From contig NZ_CP080412.1 in NCBI RefSeq assembly GCF_019457635.1, positions 3,162,001-3,226,000 on the forward strand: a stretch of 64,000 nucleotides of DNA, in the 5' to 3' direction. The notes beneath the pieces are model-generated. The model made no database searches, had not been told where the DNA came from, and was given only the letters and a program-made list of their open reading frames with translations. This DNA is from Shewanella mangrovisoli (GTDB lineage: Bacteria > Pseudomonadota > Gammaproteobacteria > Enterobacterales > Shewanellaceae). The position numbers and the translations under genes were made by a program. Below are positions 8,203 to 17,474 of this stretch, piece after piece (position 1 is the stretch's first letter; every line of letters starts with the position of its first letter).

Positions 8203-9189
8203 TTACGCCTTGTACTCAACCACTTTTTGATCGATAGCGCCAAAAATAGAAGTGCCATTATCATCGAGCATTTCGATGCGCACTGTGTCGCCAAAACGCA
8301 TAAAGGGAGTCGATGCTTTACCGTCGGCGATCACTTCGAGCATACGTTTTTCAGCTAAGCAGCTCGAACCTGCACTGCGGTCATAGTTAGAAATCGTGCC
8401 CGAGCCAATAATCGCGCCCGCGCCTAATGGACGGGTTTTAGCAACATGAGAAACTAACTGACTGAAGTTAAAGGTCATATCTACACCGGCATTCGGGCGA
8501 CCGAATAGTTCGCCATTTAGATGGGTGATAAGCGGCAAGTGCACCTTTGAATCTTCCCAGCGGTGGCCTAATTCATCTGGCGTGATAGCTACTGGTGAGA
8601 AGCTGCTCGAAGGTTTGGATTGGAAGAAACCAAAGCCTTTGGCCAGCTCTGCGGGGATAAGGTTACGCAGTGACACATCGTTCACTAACATCAACAGCTT
8701 AATATGAGATGTAGCATTTTCAACACTGACGCCCATAGGCACATCATCGGTGATCACGGCGATTTCCGATTCGAAATCGATACCCCAATCTTCGCTCGCT
8801 AGAGGGATATCCGCCTTTGGCGCGATAAAGCTGTCAGAACCGCCTTGGTAAAACAGCGGATCGGTCCAGAAGGTTTCAGGCATTTCAGCGCCGCGCGCCT
8901 TACGCACTAATTCCACATGGTTAACATAGGCGCTACCATCGGCCCACTGATAGGCACGTGGCAAAGGTGATAAACATTTGGCTTCATCGAAGGCTTGCGC
9001 GTTCGGTAATTTGCCTTCGTTAAGCGCATCATACAATTCTTGCAATTGTGGCTTGAGCAGATCCCAACCATCGAGTAATTGTTGCATCGTGTGGGCAATC
9101 GCGGGTACGGCAACCGTTTGAGTAAGATCGCGGCTCACTAACATCAGCTGGCCATCACGGCGACCATTGTTATAACTGGCAAGTTTCAT
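8203..9189 (-). CDS. Fumarylacetoacetate hydrolase family protein
   Basis: A 328-residue member of the FAH superfamily, likely to cleave fumarylacetoacetate to fumarate and acetoacetate, the last step of tyrosine breakdown. The metal site appears in DWGIDFESEIAVI, and the C-terminal half holds the conserved GAGAIIGSGTISN and GDTVRIEM segments. It is shorter than the roughly 420-residue eukaryotic-type FahA and belongs to the shorter bacterial group. Location beside maiA and the phenylalanine hydroxylase genes supports the role. A TyrR-like box lies upstream. Homogentisate dioxygenase and hydroxyphenylpyruvate dioxygenase are not in this window. Confidence 0.88.
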   Translation of the reverse strand: MKLASYNNGRRDGQLMLVSRDLTQTVAVPAIAHTMQQLLDGWDLLKPQLQELYDALNEGKLPNAQAFDEAKCLSPLPRAYQWADGSAYVNHVELVRKARGAEMPETFWTDPLFYQGGSDSFIAPKADIPLASEDWGIDFESEIAVITDDVPMGVSVENATSHIKLLMLVNDVSLRNLIPAELAKGFGFFQSKPSSSFSPVAITPDELGHRWEDSKVHLPLITHLNGELFGRPNAGVDMTFNFSQLVSHVAKTRPLGAGAIIGSGTISNYDRSAGSSCLAEKRMLEVIADGKASTPFMRFGDTVRIEMLDDNGTSIFGAIDQKVVEYKA

Positions 9190-9526
9190 ATCTGCTCCTG
9201 TGCTTCTACGGCTCGGCGTACTGCGCTTTTATCTATTTATGGTTAGCCGATTCGCTCAGCTAACGGGAATGGGTGACAACGAGTGCGGGCAATCTAGCCT
9301 TTTTAGACTCGCCGTATAGGGTTTGCTGCGCGTAGAAATACCCGAAGCGACGGCGGATTCCTATAGCGTGAGCAAAATCACATTTCACCCTATTATTTCA
9401 CATTTTGTAAACTAATCATTACGTTTCATACCCTGCTGCCGCTTGTCACTATTTCGCAGAACGATATGGTGAAAAAGTCGCCAACAAAGTGGAACGATAC
9501 TGTTACATCCTAAGCTTAAAGCAAGA
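9190..9526. other. 337-base gap between tyrR and the FAA hydrolase gene
   Basis: No gene is seen. It carries the probable promoter of the FAA hydrolase-maiA unit with a TyrR-like box at 9406-9423. Confidence 0.55.
9406..9423. promoter_or_regulatory. Possible TyrR box upstream of FAA hydrolase gene
   Basis: TGTAAA, six bases, ATTACG. The TyrR consensus is TGTAAA-N6-TTTACA; the left half is perfect and the right half matches at four of six. Its place before a tyrosine catabolic gene and beside tyrR supports it, but one imperfect site is weak evidence. Confidence 0.35.
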
Positions 9527-11065
9527 TTACTTTGGCTTGGCTATCTTGTATTCCCTGAGTTTGTTGGCGATGGCCGTGTGGGACACCCCTAATTTTTTCG
9601 CCAATTGGCGAGTACTGGGGTAAGCCGGATATAAGCGGCGCAGCAAGCTGGCCTCAAACTGCTTCATCGCATCATCGAGATTGCCTTCGAAGGCATTATC
9701 GAAATAGCCAAAACCTTCGGCGTAGGATGGTAGCTTAAGTTGCTCAACGGTCAACTCGCCCGAACCATCCCACATAGATACAGCCCTAAAGACCGCATTC
9801 TTAAGCTGGCGCACGTTACCCGGCCAAGCGTAGGTTAAGAGATGATCGCGACATTGGGCCGAAATCCGTCTCACTGGGCTCGAGAGTTGCTGACTGTAAT
9901 GCTCGAGAAACATCTCCGTCAGCGGAATGATATCGACCTTGCGCTCGCGCAGTGACGGAATGTGATAGCTAAGCACATGGATGCGATAGTACAAATCTTC
10001 CCTAAACTCACCGGTTTGGCAAAGCTCGGCTAAGTTTTTCTGGGTCGAGCAGATGATCCGCACATCGGCGCGAACTTCTTCGTCGCCACCAATGCGTCTA
10101 AAGGTGCCATCCTGTAATAACCTCAGCAGTTTAACCTGTGCCGCCTTAGACATTTCGGCCACTTCATCGAGAAACACTGTGCCGCCCTTCGCTTCTTCAA
10201 AAAATCCGCGCTTAATCACTTTGCCTTGGCTGACGTAGCCAAAGAGTTCCTCTTCGGCGGCGCTATCGGGCAGTGCCGCACAGTTAATGGCGATAAAGGG
10301 TTTCTCGCGGCGCATGCTGGCATCATGGCTGGCTCTGGCCATAAGCTCTTTGCCCGTACCAGTCTCGCCGGTGATTAATAGCGGCGCATCGAGCTGCGCC
10401 ATCCGGCGAGCTTGTTTCAGCACTTCTTTCATCTTGTCGCTGCTGGCTAACACATTTTCAAAGCCCGCGGTTTGATTTTGCAGTGCATTGAATTGTTTAC
10501 CGACCCGCGCCGGCGATTTAAGCGATACGACTGCGCCCACGAGGATGGTCTTATCATCCTCATCGGGTAAGTAAATCGGTAACATTTCGGCCAGATATTC
10601 GTTTTGGCCGATATTGACCCGCGCCGCCTGTGGCAAGACTTGGCTCTCACTGAGCCAGCGACTGAAGTTAAACCCTTGCACCCAATGGTTTAAGGACTCA
10701 TCGAGCACTTCGTGCTCCCCCATGCCCATATTGAGTAGCGCCGACTCGTTGACGATACGAATGCGCGCCTTCACGTCGATGGAGAACACTGAGTCAGGGA
10801 GGGTTTTGAGTAGGGTTTTTAAGGCGTAGTGTTCCTGCTCCGAAGGCATAAACGACACTGTTCGCACATCGTGAACACTCTCCACTTTGCGGATCTGCGG
10901 CATCAAGGCACTTAAGGTATCAAAACTGACCTCGGCAAATTGCAGGTAGAGAAAGCCCTGGTTACTGGCATCGATGGCGATGAGATTAATGCCATAACGT
11001 TCTAACACGACTAAGATGTCTTTCGCTAAACCCACGCGATCTTGACAGCTAACTTCCAAGCGCAT
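9527..11065 (-). CDS. tyrR: Transcriptional regulator TyrR/PhhR
   Basis: A 512-residue regulator of aromatic amino acid metabolism. It has an N-terminal ACT domain (about 1-70), a PAS domain (about 80-180), an AAA+ module (about 205-430) with Walker A GETGTGKE at 233-240, and a C-terminal helix-turn-helix (TRQLAKKLGVSHTAIANKL). The GAFTGA loop needed to contact sigma-54 is missing; the region reads GYVSQGKVIKRGFFEEA, as expected for TyrR proteins that act with sigma-70. It probably responds to tyrosine or phenylalanine and controls phhAB and the downstream catabolic genes. It has its own upstream operator-like palindrome. Confidence 0.95.
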   Translation of the reverse strand: MRLEVSCQDRVGLAKDILVVLERYGINLIAIDASNQGFLYLQFAEVSFDTLSALMPQIRKVESVHDVRTVSFMPSEQEHYALKTLLKTLPDSVFSIDVKARIRIVNESALLNMGMGEHEVLDESLNHWVQGFNFSRWLSESQVLPQAARVNIGQNEYLAEMLPIYLPDEDDKTILVGAVVSLKSPARVGKQFNALQNQTAGFENVLASSDKMKEVLKQARRMAQLDAPLLITGETGTGKELMARASHDASMRREKPFIAINCAALPDSAAEEELFGYVSQGKVIKRGFFEEAKGGTVFLDEVAEMSKAAQVKLLRLLQDGTFRRIGGDEEVRADVRIICSTQKNLAELCQTGEFREDLYYRIHVLSYHIPSLRERKVDIIPLTEMFLEHYSQQLSSPVRRISAQCRDHLLTYAWPGNVRQLKNAVFRAVSMWDGSGELTVEQLKLPSYAEGFGYFDNAFEGNLDDAMKQFEASLLRRLYPAYPSTRQLAKKLGVSHTAIANKLREYKIAKPK

Positions 11066-11184
11066 AATGACTGATATTCCCTATTTTGATTCGAATTTGG
11101 GGATAAACCGTGCAGAGCTATTATCTCGAGTTCGAGACCTCAAGCTTGGCCTCGTAAGACATTCGTTTGATGAAGCCTTCATAG

Positions 11185-11200
11185 TTTACGCAAACGTAAA
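11185..11200. promoter_or_regulatory. Candidate LiuR-type operator before tyrR
   Basis: TTTACGCAAACGTAAA differs from the atoB site at one base. It lies 120 bases before the tyrR start. Confidence 0.55.
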
Positions 11201-11284
11201 AGGCAGGATTAATAGCTGGGCGTGTATACGTTAGAAGGTTACGCTCAAAGTGGCAAGTCTAGTTTACAGCGTATTTGTAACAGG

Positions 11285-11325
11285 AAGAAAAAATCAGCGC
11301 TTAGATACAATTAAAGCGCTGATTT
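11285..11325 (-). terminator. Intrinsic terminator after phhB
   Basis: A 12-base stem pairs AAATCAGCGCTT (11291-11302) with AAGCGCTGATTT (11314-11325). On the minus strand it is followed by a T-rich tract. It separates phhAB from tyrR. Confidence 0.85.
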
Positions 11326-11339
11326 TAAAATTGAATTTT

Positions 11340-11678
11340 TTAATCTAACAACTGGTCGGTCTTGGCTGCCATGATGAAGTCATTCTTATGCAGACCCTTG
11401 ATTGAGTGTGACCACCAAGTCACAGTCACTTTGCCCCACTCGGTTAAAATGCCTGGGTGGTGGAATTCCTCTTCGGCCAGATCCGCTAGCTTATTGGTAA
11501 ACGCCATCGCTAACTTAAAGTTTTTAAACTTGTAAATCCGTTCCAATTGCATGATGCCATCACGCACTTGCACGCCCCAGTCGGGGATCATGCGGATAAG
11601 TTCGGCCAATTCTGCATCGGTCACTTTCGGCGCATCGGCTTGGCAAGCTTCACATTTCATTTGGGTTAACGCTGTCAT
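11340..11678 (-). CDS. phhB: Pterin-4-alpha-carbinolamine dehydratase
   Basis: A protein of 112 residues that dehydrates the 4a-carbinolamine formed by phenylalanine hydroxylase, regenerating the pterin cofactor. The start at 11678 is chosen because GAGGAG lies five bases before it. The conserved core includes [19 protein letters not shown] and the active-site [12 protein letters not shown] with the paired histidines, then [16 protein letters not shown]. It lies about 80 bases downstream of phhA and ends at a strong terminator, so the two form a bicistronic unit. Confidence 0.94.
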   Translation of the reverse strand: MTALTQMKCEACQADAPKVTDAELAELIRMIPDWGVQVRDGIMQLERIYKFKNFKLAMAFTNKLADLAEEEFHHPGILTEWGKVTVTWWSHSIKGLHKNDFIMAAKTDQLLD

Positions 11679-11760
11679 ACATACTCCTCTTGGCAACATT
11701 AGGGGATCGATCCGTTGCCCTTATTACGCTTTATTCAATTCGTTTTTTAACGGTCAGCCA

Positions 11761-12576
11761 TTAGCTGGCTTTCTTGGTCTTGGGCGGATACTTAGGGGCA
11801 AACAAGCCTAACTGACGCGCCTTAGCCACATAGGCCATGATGTCCATCTTGGCGATTTCATCTAGCATATCAATATGTTCAATCACATAATAAATCGGCT
11901 GCATAATATCGATACGATAAGGCGTACGCAGCACATCTAAGAGATCGAAGGGCTTACGCTCCGGCACTTGGCTTTCCATGGCATACAAGGTTTCGCCGGG
12001 AGAACTTAAAATACCGCCGCCGTAGATACACAATTCGCCATCTTGAGGTTTGAGTAAGCCAAATTCGACGGTAAACCAATACAGGCGCGCTAAAAAGACA
12101 CGGTCTTCCTTGCTGGCATTTAAGCCCAATTGACCATAGATATGGGAAAAATGGGCGAAAGAAGGATTGGTCAGCAAGGGGCAATGGCCAAAGATCTCAT
12201 GGAAAATATCCGGCTCTTGCAGGTAATCAAATTCTTCCTTGCGACGGATAAAGGTCGCAACCGGAAATTCCTTGTTGGCTAATAACTCAAAGAAGCGGCC
12301 AAAGGAAATCAAGGCCGGCACGGCCGCGGTTTTCCATCCCGTGGTGGCTTGCAATACTTTGTCTATCTCCGCCAATTGTGGAATGCGGTCCTTCGGCATC
12401 GCCAAGGCATCGAGCCCTTGGAGATATTCCTTACAGGCACGCCCCGGTAGGTTCACCGCTTGGCGAGCATATAATTGGCTCCAAATATCATGTTCTTCCT
12501 GCGGGTAATGGATATACCCTGAATCATCTGCACTTCGCGCAACATAGGGCGCGGTGTGCGCTATCTCTTTAGTCAT
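11761..12576 (-). CDS. phhA: Phenylalanine 4-monooxygenase
   Basis: A bacterial phenylalanine hydroxylase that converts phenylalanine to tyrosine with tetrahydrobiopterin-type cofactor, iron and oxygen. The iron ligands are visible as the two histidines in FHEIFGHCPLL and the glutamate in YWFTVEFGLL (His129, His134 and Glu174 counted from the longer GTG start at 12585). The ATG at 12576 is preferred here, giving 271 residues; the GTG three codons earlier is the alternative. Only the catalytic domain is present, as usual in bacteria. phhB follows. The product tyrosine can feed the maiA and fumarylacetoacetate steps encoded nearby. Confidence 0.95.
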   Translation of the reverse strand: MTKEIAHTAPYVARSADDSGYIHYPQEEHDIWSQLYARQAVNLPGRACKEYLQGLDALAMPKDRIPQLAEIDKVLQATTGWKTAAVPALISFGRFFELLANKEFPVATFIRRKEEFDYLQEPDIFHEIFGHCPLLTNPSFAHFSHIYGQLGLNASKEDRVFLARLYWFTVEFGLLKPQDGELCIYGGGILSSPGETLYAMESQVPERKPFDLLDVLRTPYRIDIMQPIYYVIEHIDMLDEIAKMDIMAYVAKARQLGLFAPKYPPKTKKAS

Positions 12577-12899
12577 AAAATTCACTTCATGGCTGACGCT
12601 AATGCCTCCATAGTGATCTAAGCCTCGATTTTTGTTAACTCCCTCATACTTTATTGTTTACGCGATAATGTGACGCAAACGTAAAGCAAATATTACAAAG
12701 CATTTAAAACTCTTGGTGAATCCAAATCGGATCTGAGCCTGACTGCTAGCAAACCTTGACACTGCCGCTCAAAAATGACGACGATAGACTGATAATATGC
12801 AGAAAAACCGACAAATTTCGATGTTTGCAAATGGCTTTTCTGCGTGGGTCATTTACAATATTGCCCAATAACCGCCTCTCCTTAATCTGAAGGTTCGCA
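12577..12899. other. Divergent promoter gap between phhA and galU
   Basis: About 320 bases without a gene. It holds the palindrome-like site at 12670-12685 for phhA. On the galU side, an 11-base imperfect inverted repeat (GCAGAAAA at 12799-12806 and TTTTCTGC at 12836-12843) lies about 60 bases before the galU start. Confidence 0.55.
12670..12685. promoter_or_regulatory. Weaker copy of the operator palindrome before phhA
   Basis: GTGACGCAAACGTAAA matches the tyrR site at 14 of 16 positions, with the right half perfect. An extra half site, TTTACG, begins at 12658. It lies about 95 bases before the phhA start. Confidence 0.45.
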
Positions 12900-13808
12900 A
12901 TGAAACAACATCAAATTCGTAAAGCCGTTATTCCCGTCGCTGGACTTGGCACTCGTATGCTTCCTGCGACCAAAGCAATTCCAAAGGAAATGCTGCCCGT
13001 TGTTGATAAACCATTGATCCAATACGTGGTTAGTGAAGCCATTGATGCGGGGATCAAAGAAATCGTCCTCGTGACCCACGCCAGTAAAAACTCTATCGAA
13101 AACCATTTCGACACCAGTTTTGAATTAGAAGCGCAATTAGAGCGCCGCGTGAAGCGTCAATTACTCGAAGCGGTACAATCCATTTGCCCGAAAGACGTGA
13201 CAGTGATCAGCGTGCGTCAATCCCAAGCCAAAGGCTTAGGTCATGCGATTTTATGTGCGAAATCCGTCGTTGGTGATGCGCCTTTCGCCGTGTTATTGCC
13301 AGATGTGATTATCGATGATGCCAGCTGCAACCTGAAAACAGACAACTTGGCCGCCATGGTGAGCCTGTTTGATGAAACCCAAGTGGGCCAAATCATGGTT
13401 GAAGGCGTGCCACATCATTTAGTGAACCAATATGGTATTGCGGATGTGAATGGCCACGATCTACAACCTGGTGAGTCAGAGCCATTGGTCGAACTCGTTG
13501 AAAAGCCACCGGTTGACGAAGCACCGTCTAACTTAGCCGTGGTGGGTCGTTACGTGTTGCCCGCGGCGATTTGGCCACTGCTGGCTAAAACCCCAGCAGG
13601 CGCGGGGGATGAAATCCAGTTAACTGACGCCATTGCGATGTTGATGAAACAAGAAACCGTAAACGCTTACTACATGCAAGGTAAGAGTCATGACTGCGGT
13701 AACAAGCAAGGCTATATGCGCGCTAACGTGGAATACGCCCTGCGCCACAGCGAAATCGGTGAAGATTTTGCACAATATTTAAAAACAGTAGTAAAAGGAA
13801 TTAAATAA
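12900..13808 (+). CDS. galU: UTP-glucose-1-phosphate uridylyltransferase
   Basis: A 302-residue GalU, the same length as E. coli GalU. It makes UDP-glucose from UTP and glucose-1-phosphate for surface polysaccharides. The nucleotide-binding motif [22 protein letters not shown] is at residues 9-30, and the acid pair in LLPDVIIDD and the VEKP motif are present. It shares one base with the galE start downstream (TAATG), so the two are translationally coupled. Confidence 0.96.
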   Translation: MKQHQIRKAVIPVAGLGTRMLPATKAIPKEMLPVVDKPLIQYVVSEAIDAGIKEIVLVTHASKNSIENHFDTSFELEAQLERRVKRQLLEAVQSICPKDVTVISVRQSQAKGLGHAILCAKSVVGDAPFAVLLPDVIIDDASCNLKTDNLAAMVSLFDETQVGQIMVEGVPHHLVNQYGIADVNGHDLQPGESEPLVELVEKPPVDEAPSNLAVVGRYVLPAAIWPLLAKTPAGAGDEIQLTDAIAMLMKQETVNAYYMQGKSHDCGNKQGYMRANVEYALRHSEIGEDFAQYLKTVVKGIK

Positions 13809-14821
13809 TGACGATTTTAGTGACCGGAGGCGCCGGTTATATAGGCACTCATACCGTAGTGGAATTACTCAATGCGGGGAGCGAAGTGATTGTTTTAGAC
13901 AACCTGTCTAATTCAAGCATCGAAGCCCTTAACCGTGTCGAGCGCATTACCAGTAAATCGGTCACCTTTTACCAAGGCGATATTCTCAACAAGGCCTTAC
14001 TGCAGAAAGTCTTTAGCGACCATAACATCGATGCTGTTATCCATTTTGCAGGATTAAAAGCCGTTGGTGAGTCAGTCGCTAAACCGCTGAAATACTATGA
14101 GAATAACGTGACTGGCACCTTAATTCTTTGCCAAGTGATGGCAGAGTTTAAGGTGAAAAACCTCGTCTTTAGTTCTTCTGCTACTGTGTATGGCGACCCT
14201 GCCAGCCTACCGATTACCGAAGATTTTCCCACGGGCGCCACTAACCCCTACGGTCAATCTAAGTTGATGGTGGAGCATATACTGGCGGATTTACACCATA
14301 GCGATCCGAGTTGGAATATCGCCCGTTTACGTTACTTCAACCCTGTTGGCGCCCATGCCAGCGGCTTGATTGGCGAAGATCCTAACGATATTCCAAATAA
14401 CTTGATGCCATTTATCGCGCAGGTAGCAGTCGGTAAACGCGAAGCGTTAAGTGTGTTTGGCAATGATTATCCAACCCACGATGGTACTGGCGTTCGCGAC
14501 TATATCCACGTGGTGGATTTAGCCCTTGGACACCTAAAAGCCCTTGAAAAGCTGGCCACCAAACCAGGACTTGTCACCTATAACCTAGGCACAGGCCAAG
14601 GCTACAGTGTGCTCGATATGGTCAAGGCCTTCGAAAAGGCCTGCGGTAAGTCGATAGCCTATCAAATTGCGCCGCGCCGTCCCGGTGACATTGCCGCCTG
14701 TTATGCAAACCCAGATCATGCTAAAACCGATCTGGGCTGGCAGGCGACTCACAGCCTAGAAGATATGGCGAACAGCAGTTGGCATTGGCAATCAACCAAT
14801 CCAAATGGTTATAAAGGCTAA
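13808..14821 (+). CDS. galE: UDP-glucose 4-epimerase
   Basis: A 337-residue epimerase that interconverts UDP-glucose and UDP-galactose with bound NAD. It shows the Rossmann glycine motif [10 protein letters not shown] at residues 6-15, the catalytic FSSSATVYG segment and the YGQSK tyrosine/lysine pair. RYFNPVGAH and a terminal [11 protein letters not shown] region are typical of GalE. It directly follows galU, whose product is its substrate, and ends at an intrinsic terminator. Confidence 0.95.
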   Translation: MTILVTGGAGYIGTHTVVELLNAGSEVIVLDNLSNSSIEALNRVERITSKSVTFYQGDILNKALLQKVFSDHNIDAVIHFAGLKAVGESVAKPLKYYENNVTGTLILCQVMAEFKVKNLVFSSSATVYGDPASLPITEDFPTGATNPYGQSKLMVEHILADLHHSDPSWNIARLRYFNPVGAHASGLIGEDPNDIPNNLMPFIAQVAVGKREALSVFGNDYPTHDGTGVRDYIHVVDLALGHLKALEKLATKPGLVTYNLGTGQGYSVLDMVKAFEKACGKSIAYQIAPRRPGDIAACYANPDHAKTDLGWQATHSLEDMANSSWHWQSTNPNGYKG

Positions 14822-14827
14822 GCGTCT

Positions 14828-14862
14828 AAATGGCTTGCGGTAACTCCCAAGCCATTTTTATT
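14828..14862 (+). terminator. Intrinsic terminator after galE
   Basis: AAATGGCTTG (14828-14837) pairs with CAAGCCATTT (14848-14857), followed by a short T run. Confidence 0.8.
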
Positions 14863-14895
14863 ATCCCTTAATCACAACTAAACTCCGTAAGACCT

Positions 14896-15381
14896 ATGAC
14901 AGAAAGCATCAATCACAGCCGCCGCAATCTCTTTAGCCGCCGTAAATCCTCGGCCATTAGACCGCCTTGGGTGCGCGAAGGCATTGAGTTTACTGACGTC
15001 TGTACCCGATGCTCGGCCTGTATCACAGCCTGCGAAACTAAGATTATTTACAAGGGAGATGGCGGCTTTCCCGAAGTCTCCTTTAAGGACAATGAGTGCA
15101 CTTTTTGTCGCCAATGTGCGAGCGTCTGCCCGGAAGAAAAGCTGTTTGATTTGACCCAAACTCCTTGGCAACACAAGGCAGTTATTCAAGATAACTGCTT
15201 AACATATCAAGGCATTTGGTGCCAAAGCTGTAAGGATGCCTGTGAGCCTCGCGCCATTAGCTTTACCTTAAGCGTGGGTAACGCGCCGATGCCAAAGATT
15301 GATAGCGAGCTCTGCACTGGCTGCGGTGCCTGTGTCGCCCCTTGTCCGAGCCAAGCCATCAGTGTTAAGCCTGTAGAATAA
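14896..15381 (+). CDS. napF: Ferredoxin-type protein NapF
   Basis: A 161-residue cytoplasmic iron-sulfur protein. Four cysteine clusters are visible: CTRCSACITAC, CTFCRQCASVC, a variant CQSCKDAC preceded by NC, and CTGCGACVAPC. This is enough for up to four [4Fe-4S] centres. The N-terminus with SRRNLFSRRK is typical of NapF, which assists maturation of the periplasmic nitrate reductase NapA in other bacteria. No other nap gene is in this window, so it is an orphan here. It follows the galE terminator, so it should have its own promoter. Confidence 0.88.
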   Translation: MTESINHSRRNLFSRRKSSAIRPPWVREGIEFTDVCTRCSACITACETKIIYKGDGGFPEVSFKDNECTFCRQCASVCPEEKLFDLTQTPWQHKAVIQDNCLTYQGIWCQSCKDACEPRAISFTLSVGNAPMPKIDSELCTGCGACVAPCPSQAISVKPVE

Positions 15382-15474
15382 CCCAATAATGTGAGTGTTA
15401 CTGGGCTTCACAGCGTATTTAGGTTAGTATTTCACGGTCACTATCTCCTCTAATCATCTAGGTTTCTCATCAGC

Positions 15475-15918
15475 ATGTTTGGCAAAAAATTCACCTTTAC
15501 CCGAAGCGCCTCCCCTGCACTAAGCTTTATCGCCGAAGGGACTAAGCTTACGGGCAATATGGAATTTACCGGTGATGTGTTGATTGGCGGTGAAGTGCAA
15601 GGACAAATCCTGTCACAGGCCAATGTGATTGTAGAGCGGACAGGTAAGCTTCATAGCGAGGTTAAATGCCGTGAACTGATTATTGATGGCTACTTTAAAG
15701 GTCGATTGATTTGCGAGCGCTTAGTCATCCAAGGCCATGGTATTGTCGATGGCGATGTGGCGTGCACCTCAATGCAGATCAACGAAGGTGGCCAGTTTAT
15801 TGGGTTAAGGATTAAGGAAGATCACCAAACCATCCATGCCCATCCGCTCCCCTCGCCCGGCTCTGCAAATGTATTACTGTCAACCTCTGCATCTATTGTG
15901 CAGGAGAGCCAAGACTAA
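15475..15918 (+). CDS. Bactofilin family polymer-forming protein
   Basis: A 147-residue protein with the short repeating hydrophobic pattern of the bactofilin (DUF583) beta-helix, from about residue 18 to 120: successive turns such as GNMEFTGDVLIGGEVQGQI and GKLHSEVKCRELIIDGYFKGRL. Bactofilins self-assemble into cytoskeletal filaments, often at the membrane, and guide cell shape, wall synthesis or protein placement. No membrane segment is obvious. The C-terminal tail after about 125 is low in structure. It stands alone between napF and a LysR gene, so its partners are unknown. Confidence 0.85.
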   Translation: MFGKKFTFTRSASPALSFIAEGTKLTGNMEFTGDVLIGGEVQGQILSQANVIVERTGKLHSEVKCRELIIDGYFKGRLICERLVIQGHGIVDGDVACTSMQINEGGQFIGLRIKEDHQTIHAHPLPSPGSANVLLSTSASIVQESQD

Positions 15919-16073
15919 GTAACAACGCTGGCTGCCTTTACTCTTGTTACATTCATGTCATTAGTTACGCATTTGTTAATTTAACGATTAGATCACAGTT
16001 AAGCCGTATGGCAACTGCTAACCTTGCCTATCAATAATGTCTGCATATCGGGCGCACAGGCAAGGCAATCCCC

Positions 16074-17051
16074 ATGAGCAATCCCTTACTAAAACAAATC
16101 TGTGAACTCGACGTCTTTACCCTGCTCGTCTTTAAAAGCATTTTTGATACAGGCCATGCTAATAGTGCGGCTAAAGCGTTAAATGTATCGGCTCCTAAGA
16201 TTAGCCGTTGCCTGAATGCCCTACGATTAACATTTAACGATGAGCTATTTTACCGCCGTCAACAGGGGCTCAAACCCACCCCTTTAGCCGAGAGCCTCTA
16301 TTTTGCTATCTGCCAGTTTACCGATTCAGTATATCACTTAGAGCAATCTGCGCTACAAATTCAAAATGCAACCAGCCATGTTGAGCGGCCGCTACAAATA
16401 GCGGTGAGTAATGGGTTGCTGAGTTTTTTAGCGCCGCAGCTCAGTTCCCCCGAAGCCGTGGATGAGTTAGGGCAAGTCAGGTTACATAAATGGCAGGAAA
16501 ACAGTGCCGAATTAATCCACGCCGGAGAATTAGATTTCGGGATCTCACTGGAGAATACAGAGAGCAAAGAGTTAACCGTCAGTCGCTTGGGTGGGATCTC
16601 GATGATTTACGTGGTCGCCGCTAAGCAGCATCCCATATGGCAAGTTCAAACCCATATTAGTCTAGAACAGATATGTCGCCATCCCTTCTTGTGCATTGAA
16701 CTCAAAGGATTTAACAGCAGAATCGATCCTCTCGAGCTCTTCTGTCAGCGCCAAGGGATCTTATTGCCTTCGCTCGAAAAGGTACTCGATAGAGAAGAAT
16801 GGTACGCTCATCTACTGACCATGCAGAGTGTGGCCTTCTGCTCAGGTATCGATATGCACACGGTCAAACATATGCCGGGGCTCAAATTAGCACCGCTACC
16901 GCTCACCGAACTGCATCGCCTGCACGATACTATTATGCCGCCACAATATTATTTAGTTGAAAAGCCTCGCAGCCACCGACGTTACAGCCCTGCCCAATGT
17001 GAACTCGTTGTCAGTTCTTTACTGACGGCGCTTAGCCAAACTTACGCCTAA
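16074..17051 (+). CDS. LysR family transcriptional regulator
   Basis: A 325-residue LysR-type regulator. The N-terminal winged helix-turn-helix is clear at about residues 12-70 (VFTLLVFKSIFDTGHANSAAKALNVSAPKISRCLNAL), with the usual ELFYRRQQGLKPT wing. The remainder fits the two-lobed effector domain. The ligand is unknown. It lies upstream of the decaheme cytochrome gene in the same direction with a 420-base gap, so it may regulate that gene, but no operator was recognised. Confidence 0.85.
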   Translation: MSNPLLKQICELDVFTLLVFKSIFDTGHANSAAKALNVSAPKISRCLNALRLTFNDELFYRRQQGLKPTPLAESLYFAICQFTDSVYHLEQSALQIQNATSHVERPLQIAVSNGLLSFLAPQLSSPEAVDELGQVRLHKWQENSAELIHAGELDFGISLENTESKELTVSRLGGISMIYVVAAKQHPIWQVQTHISLEQICRHPFLCIELKGFNSRIDPLELFCQRQGILLPSLEKVLDREEWYAHLLTMQSVAFCSGIDMHTVKHMPGLKLAPLPLTELHRLHDTIMPPQYYLVEKPRSHRRYSPAQCELVVSSLLTALSQTYA

Positions 17052-17474
17052 ATCCCCCATTATTGCCATGCCATTAGGTGCTACGCGCCTTGTTGCAAAT
17101 CTGTTATAGAATGTTAAATCCCACCTAAAGAGGGATAAAGATTGACTCAACGCAAGAGTCATTTTCACGCCTTTTTACGGCCAGAAAACAAATGACATAT
17201 AAGCTTCACCACTATCACCCGATAAAATTAATTGAAAATTAATCCACTTAAAACACTAAAACCAAAGTAAAAAATCTGCGAGGTATCTCATACATTTGCC
17301 AGCAAATTTCAACTTTTAAAATATTTATTTTCAGATTTTAGAATTGCCGTTTTGATGTGTTAAATCATCGTTCACATATCAGATACAAACTTGTAAATAC
17401 CACTTTATAAGTAGGTGAATCGACCTATAGTAGAGTCACTGCACACGCAGTCTTATAGAAGAAAAAGGGACGCG
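17052..17474. other. 423-base AT-rich gap before the decaheme cytochrome gene
   Basis: No gene is seen. It must hold the cytochrome promoter. A/T-rich tracts fill 17270-17345. I looked for Crp and FNR boxes and found only poorly spaced half sites. Confidence 0.5.

Noticed and set aside
17330..17385. Possible FNR or Crp site before the decaheme cytochrome gene
   Set aside because: TTGAT and TGTG/TCACA half sites occur, but their spacing does not fit either consensus.
17415..17474. GTG start 20 codons upstream for the decaheme cytochrome
   Set aside because: It would bury the signal peptide; a ribosome site and ATG pair lie at 17465-17480.
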